From assembly GCA_037577475.1 (NCBI GenBank), contig CM075184.1, forward strand, positions 34,241,594 to 34,305,593: a stretch of DNA of 64,000 nucleotides, in the 5' to 3' direction. A program made the position numbers and the translations under genes. Positions 14,058 through 23,951 of the stretch are shown here, in pieces (the stretch's first letter is position 1; each line of letters starts with the position of its first letter). This stretch comes from Chaunax sp. Z400. Its lineage: Eukaryota > Chordata > Actinopteri > Lophiiformes > Chaunacidae. The notes beneath the pieces were generated by a model that did not search any database, was not told the origin of the DNA, and saw only the letters and a program-made list of their open reading frames with translations.

Positions 14058-17000
14058 CACAAAATGTCACACAAGGTTGGCTTTTATTCATATAAAATAC
14101 TGGTAAATAAAAACAACTCATTGAGACAGCATTCACAAATATTCTAAAGAATAATGATTAATGAAGTTTCAATCTTCTTCCCTACCTTTGGTGATGAATT
14201 GCTATCGATTTATGCACTATTTACTATTGATCAGGTTGAATGAAACGTCTCCTTGGTAACATTTAAATGTTGTAGAGGTCATCGGAGGACAGGAGGAGTG
14301 AGGAGGTGAGCAGGAGACCCTCACACTCTCTTAGCAGCAGCAGCAGCAGCAGCAGAGGCGACGAGTCCCTTTACTGCTACGGTCCCATGAGCCCGACGTT
14401 CAAGGTATGTCATCAAAACTAGTGTGGTCTCTGTGCAATAAAGTTTCCCACATTCAAACAGCAGTGAAACATGTTTCACTTTGGGCGCGAGCAGGAAGGA
14501 GAAAACTGAGTTGTTTCACAGATTACTCATCAATCAGTTACACAATTTGTTATATCGTCAACATGTCAACAATAAAGTGGTTGATTTTAATGAAGTCACT
14601 CATCTGTTTCAGGGATACTTTAACATTCTAATATGTGCATAATCAATTACTCACATTATTCTATTCATTTCATTTTTATATTTTATATTTCTCAAATTAT
14701 GCAAGAAAATTACTGAATGGGTAAAACATCCTCCAAAAAGTTACAATATGAAACCAGACTGGATGATTTAGAACATTAATATTAGGGTTTGTCCTGTTTT
14801 ATTTTATTTCCTCTGACTATTAGCCCATAACTGATCATCATTAACTGAGCATGTAGTCCAGTATATGTAGTCCAGTACATGTAGTCCAGTACATGTAGTC
14901 CAGTATATGTAGTCCAGTATATGTAGTCCAGTATATGTAGTCCAGTATATGTAGTCCAGTATATGTAGTCCAGTACATGTAGTCCAGTATATGTAGTCCA
15001 GTATATGTACATGTAGTCCAGTACATGTAGTCCAGTACATGTAGTCCAGTACATGTAGTCCAGTACATGTAGTCCAGTATATGCAGTCCAGTATATGTAG
15101 TCCAGTATATGTAGTCCAGTATATGTAGTCCAGTATATGTAGTCCAGTACATGTAGTCCAGTATATGTAGTCCAGTATATGTACATGTAGTCCAGTACAT
15201 GTAGTCCAGTACATGTAGTCCAGTACATGTAGTCCAGTACATGTAGTCCAGTATATGTAGTCCAGTATATGTAGTCCAGTATATGTAGTCCAGTATATGT
15301 AGTCCAGTATATGTAGTCCAGTATATGTAGTCCAGCACATGTAGTCCAGTATATGTACATGTAGTCCAGTATATGTAGTCCAGTATATGTAGTCCAGTAT
15401 ATGTAGTCCAGTACATGTAGTCCAGTACATGTAGTCCAGTATATGTAGTCCAGTACATGTAGTCCAGTATATGTAGTCCAGTATATTTAGTCCAGTATAT
15501 GTAGTCCAGTACATGTAGTCCAGTACATGTAGTCCAGTATATGTAGTCCAGTACATGTAGTCCAGTATATGTAGTCCAGTATATGTACATGTAGTCCAGT
15601 ACATGTAGTCCAGTATATGTAGTCCAGTACATGTAGTCCAGTACATGTAGTCCAGTACATGTAGTCCAGTATATGTAGTCCAGTATATGTAGTCCAGTAT
15701 ATGTAGTCCAGTATATGTAGTCCAGTATATGTACATGTAGTCCAGTACATGTAGTCCAGTATATGTAGTCCAGTACATGTAGTCCAGTATATGTAGTCCA
15801 GTATATGTAGTCCAGTATATGTACATGTAGTCCAGTACATGTAGTCCAGTATATGTAGTCCAGTATATGTAGTCCAGTATATGTACATGTAGTCCAGTAC
15901 ATGTAGTCCAGTATATGTAGTCCAGTACATGTAGTCCAGTATATGTAGTCCAGTATATGTACATGTAGTCCAGTACATGTAGTCCAGTATATGTAGTCCA
16001 GTACATGTAGTCCAGTATATGTAGTCCAGTACATGTAGTCCAGTATATGTAGTCCAGTATATGTATGCCTTAACATTTTATTATAATCAGTATATTATAA
16101 TAGAAATCAATTGATTTTCATGAATGCCTTTTAACAAGGACCAGCAGCCATGTTTTAACCTCATAGAACCTGGTCTGACTGCTACTGTGACACATGTCAG
16201 TCATTTCTATTCATATTTCCCAAAACACCAGTTCTAAAGATTCTTGTTTGGATTCTTTAATGATTTGATCTTATGGCTATATCCAAAAAATACTTCTGAT
16301 ATTTCATTTTTACCTAAAAAGACTTTTCCTTGTAACTTTGTCTGTTTGACTCAAAAGTTGCTCCTGTTTTTTCAAAGCAAGGAGACGTTCTCACTGAGCA
16401 TGTGCAGAGTGAATGCAGTCTGTCTCTGGTCTCCCTGAGGTTTGGTGAACAGGAGTGTCTGTGGTGAAGATGACTGGCAGCCTCTGGCAGCTGGACAGAA
16501 TCTCTCAGTTGATAAATGACCTTTAGTAGTGCAGATGATCCAGAAGTAAATCTCAACACATGCAGCAAAATTCAACACCTGAAATGGGAACCCAGAAAAT
16601 GACCAAATGATGTAGATGAAATCTGAAGTCCTGACCTGAAATCAAAATGTTTATTACACGAACAAAAGAAAACTACAATGTGGACCATCAGGATGGGCCA
16701 AAGTCTAGATTGTGAACAAACATGAAGAATGTGGATCTGGGAGGAAACGGACTCCAGCCACACAGCCTCCGCTCCAACATGGAGACAACACAAACAACAC
16801 ACACCAGAGACAAAACTGAAGCACACAAAGGAGAGAGAGGAATGAGGAGAGGCTGAACCTGCCAGGAGGACGAAGATCCAGATCCAAACATCTGGAAAGA
16901 AGCACTGACCGCCAGGAGAGAGAGAGAAAGAGCTCGTTATTAATGCGCCAAGTGGACATCCAATCATAAAGCTCAGCTCAGCGTGTGTCAGCTCACAGCT

Positions 17001-20000
17001 GGCATTCTGATACATCTCATGCACCTTGAGTGACCCTTTGGGATTCGATCTCACTTCCTGCTCAATAAGCAAATAAACACAGAAAACAGGAACTAAAGTT
17101 ATGCCTAAAACATTTTCTAATATGAACTATTTTATAAAGTTATTTCTATCCATGGATTTTCCTCACAGACTTAAAAAAATAGCCTATATTGTTTGCTGTT
17201 TACTGTATTTGTAGAAAATCACATGTTTACCATTAAGGCATGAGAGAATGAGACATTTTGGAATCATTAAGTCTTTTCCAACTCAACAACCTTCAAAATG
17301 TGGAAATACTGCAGTTCTTAGTTTAATGGTGAAATGGGTTGAAACAGACAGTTTGTGTTCACAAACATCTGCTGCTCAGCAGGTAAGAGACCCAAACATG
17401 TTGCTCCTCTTGTTATTCAAAGGACATCAGTGAAGTAGGCAGTGCTATAATGTGGCCCAGGACACACTTGGATACACACTGCAAATATAATATGACCATA
17501 CATGGTTCAGATCACCTCTGGATGCGGTCTGAGGGGTCGGATCTCAATACCTGTACATAGAGCTGCCCACTCATGATTGGATCAGTCTGTTGTTGTTGGA
17601 CAATGAGGTCTGGACAAGTTAAGTGTGTTTTTATTTTGAAATATAGCAGGTCTAGACCATAGACTTATTTTACAGAGACACAACGAGGCTCTTGGCGACG
17701 GTGACGAGGAAAAACGGCCTGTTAACAGGCAGAGACCCTGGATCAGACCCCGGCTCCAGGTGGACCATCAATCTGCCTTGACTGGTTGGGTTCAGACAGA
17801 GAAAGAGAGAGAGACCTGATTGGTTGGCATGATGATGATGTCACTTTGCTCTTGAGAAGTTCTTCCCATTTACTGTTATAAAGTAATAATGCACATTTTG
17901 ACCAATGTGTTGGATCAGAGATGAATTACTGATGATGAAATGATTCAGTGTCCATGTTTTGTCTCTTTCATGCTCCCCTGCTGCTCCACCAGAAACTGCT
18001 CATTCAGTTTTACCCAGTAAGTCCTGAGTGTCAGTCAGCTGATCTGATTTGACACTTATTGTCTGAAACAGAATGTTCTGTATGTACAGTAGTTGTAGTC
18101 ATTTATCTCCTGAGGCCTGCAGTGATTTATTGTGTCTCTTCACAGGAGGAAGTGAACAGCAGAGTCTCCACAGAGGGGAAATGCTCGGTGAGTGTGGCAG
18201 TAGATGAGTCAGGGTCAAAGGTCAGCAGCTGCCATAACATGGTGTGGAATGGAATGAGTATGTATATAAATAAGTACGATTAAAATATAGTCTGATGGTG
18301 AAACTGTCCCTTTAGCTGGAAAACTGAATTCAGTCAGACCTTTCATTGAGTCCATGTCTCACATTAGAGGGGAACACAATAAACAGCCTGTGTTGCTGTT
18401 GGTCATTTCTCAAGTGTGAGTTATAACCACCGATGTGATCATTCTTTCCACAGATCCTAGAGAGAACCGAGTCTCTAAGGAAAAGGTGAGTCTTTTGTTT
18501 GCGTGCAGCAGTTCTGCCGTCCAGATCTCCGCTGCTGCAGCTCTTCAAAGTATTCCCATGAATTAAAATCAGTTTAAACCTAAACTGTTTAAATACAGTT
18601 TAAATATAACGTTATTTCCTCTTGTGCATGATCTCATGTGCAGGAAACATATCCCACGTGTTCCACATCTGTATCTGAGCTTTATAACAGAAATGCAGAC
18701 TGATCTGAACATTTATTGATTCTTCTAAAGCACCAACAACATAAAGAAGACGCTGCTGCCTGTTTCCAAGATTGACAAGAAGCTGGAGCAGTACACACAT
18801 GCTTTAGAGGTGATGACCTTCTTTTGTTAGAGGACTTTTTCCTTTCATTCATTCCTCAGACTGTGATAGCACCAATCCTACATGACTGTTCATTCTCTTA
18901 AAAGTAGCCATAAGTGTTAAAGTTTTTATTATCATTACTGCAACCCTAACTCTAACCCTACTGGCCAAAGTCTCCCAATAAAGCAGCTTTAACCAGAGAG
19001 GAGACTTGTGTGTTGCTGGTGTTACCTTTAAGTGCTCTAAAAAGTGCAGGAATTTGTTGCTTTTGACTTTGTAAATCAGAAGTAACTGTGTTCTTATTCC
19101 TGAAAACCACACATAGCTCTGAATCTCATTGTATTTTCCACAGGTCTCATCAAAAGAAGGCAGATCAGGCAGTCTACAGCTGACAGACCTGATGAGTGCT
19201 GCTGGACCCGTGTCCTCCAAGAAGAACCTGTTTGAAGCCTGGAACCAAAACGCCGTCTCAGTCACACCATCTAAGGTTAAAGGGAATCTTTAACTACAAT
19301 GTGACCAGTGCAAAGGGACATTTTGCCAGCCCTGCTCATCTAGAGGACATCTAGTGGCTCATTGGCTGTTGTTGGAAATGCAGATTGTTGTATGCCCACA
19401 TCCACAGACACAGAGTATACAAGTTGGATCAAGTGTGAGAGCTGCTCTCTAGCTTTCCCAGAAATAGAGAAGGGACTTTCAACAAACACACATCAGGCTA
19501 TAATGAGGTTATAATGAGGTTATAATGAGGTTATAGTGAGGTTATATTCCTCCGCTGCCCAAATGAGAACCAAGATTCTGTCACTGCTTATTTCTTTCCT
19601 CAGATGTCCTCAGAAACATATTTAGTGCTCCGTTTGGATGAAATACGAGATCGATTGTTACCAGCTGGCTGCCTTACAAACCAACCAACCAACACCAGTA
19701 CATCACCAAACAGTGTTTATTGGTCCGATGCAGTGCAATGCATTCTGGGCTGTGTATGCTTGTAGGGAATACCACAACCCTTTTTTTCTGTTTTCTCTGG
19801 CCATCTACCACCACATTCAGATATATTCTACTGCATAGACAGCCTGATCTGTCCAGCGATCACATGCTTCTTTAATACATCTCGCTTTCCTGATCATTTT
19901 TTAAATAGGAGTAAATGGACGTTGCTGAGATGTATAAAACACTTTTCTTTCATAGTAATAATAAATATTCCTTCTTTTTTGCACCAGGATGCCGATGGTT

Positions 20001-21254
20001 TAAAAGTTGCTGTGGCTGATCTCATCAACCAGTGGGTGAAAGGAAGTGAAGATGGGAGCAGGTGCAGCTCACCCTCCAAACCTGCAGTAAGTCCCAGTGT
20101 TTACCCTGGATTTCATTTTTACCTTATATATATCAAGATTCATGAAGCATTTTAGCACCACATTGATCTTCTATCCAACAGGTTTTAGATATATGCTTTA
20201 TCTTTAACTCTCTGTCTGATAATTTCCTTATTTTTTCCATATTGGTTCCATGTCTCGGGGTAGTTTTCTGTTCCTCTCTGCTTCACGAAACACACCCAAG
20301 CCTCTTTTCATGTATAAAATCATCTCAACTCAGTTTAAAGAAGCGGCTGCTGAAGTTCTGCCCCTTGGGGCGACATTCAGATCAGGGAGTTCATTCAGGT
20401 ATTTCTATATTTGCAGGAAATGAGACCTGTTGGTGTTTTAAACAAGAAAGGTTTATGGAAAATTGTTGGTGACTCTCCAGGAAAGGTAAAAATGTACACA
20501 CACAAAAAAGAAAATGTTTGATACTCGTAACATCTTTACAGCCTTTTCCACAGAGGTGCAGTAATGCTGCATTTAAGGTCTTGCTAAAGGATACTTTTTT
20601 CAACAATTGGTTGTTTTTGTTTTTGACCAAAAGACTCCATTTCTTTAACTGTAATATTTAATGTGGGCAGATAGAAGTCAACAGCTAACTCACTTTTGCT
20701 TGATAAACTGTTCATTGTCTGGGTGCAAAGTAATCTTGCAATGTGCAAACGGTTTGTATTTAGTCTCTTAAATACTCATAGGTGTGTTTTGGGCATAACA
20801 TGAGTCAAACCAATCAGAGTGTGCTGTGAGATCTGACATAATAAAATAACACACATAAATCAGACAAAAGTCTCCTAGACTCCTGAAAAACAGTTATATA
20901 GTTATATTTATGTAAATATTTATGTTTTAAACTGACGCTCATTTAGTTACTGGGACAAGCTGTAATTTTTAGCAGCAATAACAAATATTTAACCTGTTGT
21001 AATGTGGAAAATATAGAGAAAACGAGCAAGAACAAATTTACTGAGTTTAAAGTGAAGTTTTAGATCACAGCTTAAATGTCTTTGTGTCTCTGATCAAAAG
21101 TGTTTTATCAACTGAATTTCAGGACAGCAGTGGTGAAAGATTTAGGTTTGTGGGTCACGGCAAGTATGAGAAGGTTTCTGTTGACGACGGCTGCAGTGAA
21201 GATGCTGACTGCCAGTCAGGTAAAACACAACCACTAATGCTGAAACCAGTGTAA
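4364..21254 (+). CDS. lsp1: Lymphocyte-specific protein 1 (Lsp1), multi-exon
   Basis: An intracellular F-actin-binding phosphoprotein of leukocytes in mammals, with caldesmon-like basic C-terminal segments. My exon model, with phases agreeing at every listed junction, is: 4364-4422, 10286-10426, 12095-12545, 13851-14075 (or 13526-13662 plus 13823-14075), 14276-14404, 17993-18016, 18146-18187, 18454-18485, 18731-18809, 19144-19275, 19988-20086, 20417-20485 and 21123-21254. The short model gives 537 residues. Identification rests on EEDEGFSDWSHRLE in exon 3 (mammalian Lsp1 has DEDEGFGDWSQRPE), ERTESLRKS, VSKIDKKLEQYTHALE, KKNLFEAWN and the terminal RFRFVGHGKYEKVSVDD, which matches the conserved mammalian C-terminus. 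The N-terminus MSESIRRKSSSRQLLQNLIR is fish-like, not mammalian. RTESL is a basophilic kinase-type site. The E/K-rich middle is repeat-expanded. The terminal exon and the exon 4 acceptor are the least certain parts. Confidence 0.88.
4606..4629. repeat. (ATCC)n microsatellite
   Basis: About six consecutive CATC units in lsp1 intron 1. Confidence 0.85.
4990..5255 (+). repeat. Unnamed dispersed repeat, copy 1
   Basis: It shares an ordered set of blocks with 40205-40475: TGGAGTCCAG, a GGTGGTGGTGG run, CGGCTGATGACTCT, CAGAGAGAAT and GATAGGCTAAC followed by GATGAAGGTGTGTC (AATGAAGGTGTGTC in the other copy). I do not recognise the family. No long frame is shared, so this is probably a noncoding transposon fragment. 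Confidence 0.65.
5310..5800 (+). repeat. Dispersed repeat related to 54930-55320
   Basis: Shared text includes TCAGTCATT, AAAGTCAGGTGAAGTTTT (AAAGTCGGGTGAAGTTTC in the other copy), ACATTTGTGGAGCTTCA, then AGACCCCAAATGGATTTG, ATGTTATTTA and CTGCAGCCTCTAAG. The two copies are collinear over several hundred bases. Confidence 0.65.
6924..6986. repeat. (CA)n microsatellite
   Basis: An almost perfect CA tract in lsp1 intron 1, which produces spurious His-Thr and Cys-Val frames on the two strands. Confidence 0.97.
7398..8005 (+). repeat. Decayed fish repeat with 'header' motifs of a common teleost element
   Basis: Scattered but ordered remnants match a very common teleost repeat: GCAGGGTTACAGGG, CCTCATATTCTCATTCACA, ATGGACCATTCAGAATTACC, then GAGACTCCACACAGAAAGAC, ATTCAAACCCAGGACC, CTGTGAGGTGACGGTG and CACCAATGTGCTGCC. 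The middle (about 7540-7880) no longer aligns by eye. I infer an old insertion; the class is not determinable here. Confidence 0.6.
8441..8850 (+). repeat. Imperfect tandem duplication rich in TTCTCATTTT
   Basis: The block beginning TTAGAAAATTTTTCATTTTT recurs about 144 bp later and again, modified, about 181 bp after that. Each block carries GATACAAAGTCATTTC and TTTATTTGAGA. This gives about 2.4 copies in lsp1 intron 1. Confidence 0.8.
9945..10060 (+). repeat. Dispersed fish repeat fragment
   Basis: TTTTTAGCAGGATTACACAA, then CTGATGAACTGATTTC and TCTGTGGAGGGATAGG, place it in the same family as 48885-49150. Confidence 0.55.
11181..11284. repeat. (GT)n microsatellite, interrupted
   Basis: A TG tract of about 100 bases with a TTAA interruption near 11255, in lsp1 intron 2. 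Confidence 0.97.
11522..11940 (-). repeat. Teleost interspersed repeat (GGCAAGTTTATTTATA type)
   Basis: It begins AGGCAAGGCAAGTTTATTTA and proceeds through CAATTCAAAGAGCTT to TTGTTCCACAGTTGAGGTG and AAACTAAACACTGCTTGGTT. These blocks occur in that order in a very common fish repeat. It ends about 150 bp before lsp1 exon 3. Confidence 0.65.
12095..12545 (+). CDS. lsp1: lsp1 exon 3 with acidic coding minisatellite
   Basis: The acceptor GGTCCTCAG|GTTGG and donor GAGGAG|GTATGA frame a 451-nt exon. It encodes the conserved EEDEGFSDWSH block and then about nine tandem 8-residue units of the type REDEEEKQ, some with EPGEDKQR. The DNA unit is 24 bp (12252-12475), so gains or losses of whole units keep the frame. 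The result is a highly charged, probably helical or disordered Glu/Lys segment in the acidic N-terminal half that Lsp1 proteins share. Confidence 0.85.
12252..12475 (+). repeat. 24-bp in-frame coding minisatellite
   Basis: The unit is GAGGATGAAGAGGA, then AAAACAACGG or CAAACAACGG, repeated about nine times. Variants alternate Lys/Asp (AAA or GAC before AAACAACGG), and the last units carry CCTGGA instead of GATGAA. Confidence 0.93.
13526..13662 (+). CDS. lsp1: Possible extra lsp1 exon
   Basis: A TTTTAG|ATGTGC acceptor opens a stop-free frame. It joins exon 3 in phase 0 and, if cut at the weak donor CCATC|GTGTGT, joins 13823 in the matching phase. No family similarity is visible, so this is supported by phase alone. 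The simpler alternative is direct splicing of exon 3 to 13851. Confidence 0.3.
14276..14404 (+). CDS. lsp1: lsp1 exon with polyserine run
   Basis: TGTTGTAG|AGGTCA to TTCAAG|GTATGT, 43 codons in phase 0. It encodes a run of seven serines from AGC repeats, then RGDESLYCYGPMSPTFK. In mammalian Lsp1 a similar spot, just before the RTESL block, is also serine/proline-rich (my recollection). Confidence 0.75.
14851..16065. repeat. 14-bp minisatellite array, about 86 units
   Basis: The unit is ATGTAGTCCAGTAT or ATGTAGTCCAGTAC. At intervals a 6-bp ATGTAC is inserted before a unit. The array fills 1.2 kb of lsp1 intron 5 and is open in all three minus frames, which creates long artefact frames (Tyr-Trp-Thr-Thr and so on). 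Two adjacent 174-bp blocks (15011-15184 and 15185-15358) have nearly the same order of variants, showing higher-order duplication. Confidence 0.97.
17676..17759 (+). CDS. lsp1: Candidate lsp1 cassette exon
   Basis: A good acceptor (TTATTTTACAG|AGACAC) and a weak donor (CTCCAG|GTGGAC) bound 84 nt that are phase 0 at both ends and open for 28 codons (RHNEALGDGDEEKRP then a basic tail). Including or skipping it keeps the reading frame between 14404 and 17993. No homology is known to me. Confidence 0.35.
18731..19275 (+). CDS. lsp1: lsp1 conserved C-terminal exons (SKIDKKLEQYTHALE region)
   Basis: Two exons, 18731-18809 and 19144-19275. The first completes the split Ser of LRKS and encodes STNNIKKTLLPVSKIDKKLE then QYTHALE. 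The second encodes VSSKEGRSGSLQLTDLMSAA, then GPVSSKKNLFEAWNQ. In mammals this is the most conserved part of Lsp1, reading SKID-x2-LEQYTQAIE and SKKSLWE. It belongs to the basic actin-binding half of the protein. Confidence 0.88.
21123..21254 (+). CDS. lsp1: lsp1 last conserved exon
   Basis: The acceptor ATTTCAG|GACAGC opens DSSGERFRFVGHGKYEKVSV, the hallmark Lsp1 C-terminal motif, then DDGCSEDADCQSG. A GT follows at 21220, so it could be spliced again. Otherwise the frame runs to TAA at 21252-21254, and an AATAAA lies at 21433-21438. I take it as terminal. Confidence 0.7.
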   Translation, partial: DSSGERFRFVGHGKYEKVSVDDGCSEDADCQSGKTQPLMLKPV

Positions 21255-21432
21255 CCAGTTCTGGTGGAACTTTCTATTTCCATGTTGTAAATGTCAACCA
21301 AAACACTGTAATAAGAACGAGAAACAAAAGAGTTTCACATTTAGCTTTATGGATTTTTTGAGAATCACACAGTAAACAAAAACATGTCACAGTGTACAGA
21401 ACTAAATGAGGCTGCGTTTAGCCTTCATCTAA

Positions 21433-21438
21433 AATAAA
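21433..21438 (+). terminator. Possible lsp1 polyadenylation signal
   Basis: An AATAAA hexamer 180 bp after the putative stop codon. Its use is inferred from position only. Confidence 0.4.
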
Positions 21439-22158
21439 ACCCACATTGTGATGGTCATCCTGGGGAAAACAGCAATTTTTAAAATCCAATATAGGGACAA
21501 AACTACAAGATGCTCATATCAGCTGCCATAACAGCAGCAACACCCTCCAAAGCTGTGAAACATCACCTTCATCATCCTCTGTCCTTCGTCTCCAGCTATC
21601 AGTCATTTCATTCAGTCTGTCTTCCTACAGCAGGCCTCCTCCTCATCATCATCATCATTCATTGGCACTGACTCCTACATCCTCATAACAAACTCAGTGA
21701 TATTGTTCACAAGTACTGGGCGATTCACCACAAAGCAGGAAATTACAATGAACAAGCATGGTCACTAAGATTATCTGTTACACTGGATGGAAATATGATC
21801 ATATCATTGATGCTGGATGAAAACAATGAATCTAACGCCCTCATACATACATACATACTCAAACAAATGCAAACCTTCTTCTCCAGCTCATCTTCATCGA
21901 CTCTGCCGTTAATCTTCATCAATAAGGGTGAAATTTTCCACACAGCACCAGCGATATGATCAAACAGGATTTTGCTTCTGGGATGTATTGGGGGGCTGTG
22001 CAAAATATAAAGTGATGGTCTCAAATAAACCCGAAATGCAATTAAAATAAACGTTCTCCAATGTGAGAATATATGCTCACTTCCCATTACTGTGTAGTCT
22101 CATGGAAAAAAGACTAAGAGCCTACAGCTGTGCTCTGTGATGCTTTAGGCCCACTTCA

Positions 22159-22250
22159 GCACTTTTTACACAGAGGTCGCACAATAGCGCCACAATGAAG
22201 ACCCTTCTCTCCGCCACCTTTGTTTATTTACAGTGAAAAAAACAATAGCA
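22159..22250 (+). mobile_element. Truncated copy of the element at 50762-51867
   Basis: GCACTTTTTACACAG followed by GCGCCACAATGAAGACC and CACCTTTGTTTATTTACA matches the first 90 bp of the complete element. It stops where another inverted-repeat element begins. Confidence 0.65.
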
Positions 22251-22254
22251 GCTC

Positions 22255-22701
22255 AGGCCTTGTTTACGTGACAATGTTTTAGCGAAAAACAGAGAAGATT
22301 GCATTTTGAAAAAGTTCTGCATTCACAAGACAACATTTTCAATATGATCCCAGTTCACAAGGATCTGCTGAAAATGCTGTAGTCTGCATGCCAGGGCAAT
22401 AGTTGGCGGTGTAACCTGCAGCACAAACAAAACGTGACATTGTTTATTTGTTGTTGTTGTTCTGTCCATAGTGTTCTGTTTGTGTACATGAATAAGGAAT
22501 AACAGGCATGTGCGAAACAAGGCGGTGTCAACGTTTTCAGGGGAGTTGTGTTTTGCCTGTTTAAACAGCGACAGTATGCTGGTGTCTCAAAAGATTACAC
22601 TCTGGAAGTTTGCATTTTCAGGCCCCCTAAATGCTGTTTTTGTGTAAAACAACAGAAAGTTTACCATTTTTGGGTAAAACGATTGTCATGTAAACGGCCC
22701 C
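22255..22701. mobile_element. Nonautonomous DNA transposon with TIRs
   Basis: The left end GGCCTTGTTTACGTGACAAT and the reverse complement of the right end, GGGGCCGTTTACATGACAAT, match with a few differences. The 0.45-kb interior has no transposase. The superfamily is uncertain and no clear target duplication is visible. Confidence 0.6.
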
Positions 22702-22704
22702 ATA

Positions 22705-23951
22705 GAGAGCATACCGGCATCCCCCAAGCAAAAGAGGCAAAAGTCCTTTGAGCTAAATGCTAACATGCTGGTTTAGCGTTTAACCATGTTCATCATCTTA
22801 ATCTTGCATGTTAACATGTGGTAATTAAGGTAAAGCTGAGGCTGATGGGAATGTCCTTCATTGTGCAGGTTTTTGGTCATAAAACAAATTGTATGACAAA
22901 ATGAAACTTTTGACCTCAAGATGAAAAGTCAGCAGGGTTCATCCTCTGGGGACACTGACAGTTTGTACAAAATGTATTGACAATCCATCCAGTATTGGTT
23001 GAAGACCAAAATTGTGGACCAACAGACCCAACATTGCCATCCCAAGAGCCACTAGAAACAGAAATACACCTATAGACCAATAAATGACATAAATTCATAT
23101 ATAATCTACCAACATCACAAGCAGCTGTTCAAATTGCCCAGTGTAGCTGTAGTTTCCTGCCTTGTTCTGAACCTCAGACACCAAGAGCAAACTGCAGAAC
23201 CTAATCTTTTATGACTGGACGTTCATCCTTCATTCATCTCTGTTTTCCTTCTCTTAAAATACATCTGCCCTGTTGATTCCAGGAATGTAAAAGCCCTATT
23301 TATCACAGAGATTAATAATTGCCTGCCAGCGGTGTACACTAAATGCCTTCCTTTATAAAAAATAGAAAAAGTAGAGCATGACAAAAGAAACAATCTTTTA
23401 TATAAGTATCTGCAGCACATGCGTTCAACACTACATCTAGGTCACCATTGAAAAAAACAGAAAAAGAGAAATCTATAACATTTTTGTATCACCATGGTAT
23501 TATTATCTTTAAAACAATTTGAGAGTTGAATTATTCGCTAGTTTATCCGATGAAAATGTCAGAAATAAAAGTACTTATTTGACAGAGGAGAATAATTTTC
23601 TTTTAGTACAATTTATTTACTTTCTCAGCTTAGATTCAAATCTATAGCTCCAGTATTGACTCAGGTGGATGCTGATTCAGCAATAATAAAGAAATTAACT
23701 TTTCCATTTCCCCCTTAAAATGATCAAATTTGTCAGCCTGGTTTATAAAATTTACTTTTTAAAAAACTATTCTCCCAAAAATGCACACATATATTTTATC
23801 TATTTGTTTTTCAAGCTTCTCTTTGCATGATTTCTTTTCTCCGAGGCTCCCTCACCTACCTGAGATCATTGCATCTTTCTTTTTTGTCTTGAATTAGAGA
23901 AACTGCGCACATCACTAATCAACCCCAAACATACTTTTACATCAGTTCAAG
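22705..23951. other. Intergenic / prr33 3' region
   Basis: No gene is seen. Read on the minus strand, this is the 3' flank of the prr33-like gene. A TTTATT at 23612-23617 (AATAAA on the minus strand), about 340 bp past the stop codon, is the nearest candidate polyA signal. Confidence 0.4.

Noticed and set aside
14782..16076. Very long minus-strand frames (up to 411 codons) of YWTTYTGLH type
   Set aside because: They are produced by the 14-bp minisatellite. Every minus frame is open because the unit contains no stop there. No splice or promoter context is present.
16572..17072. 166-codon minus-strand frame with Cys/Phe-rich text
   Set aside because: It lies in an lsp1 intron, has no recognisable domain or splice partners, and its composition fits chance.
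18940..18965. Telomere-like CCCTAA repeat in an lsp1 intron
   Set aside because: Only about three imperfect units, so chance or a trivial microsatellite.
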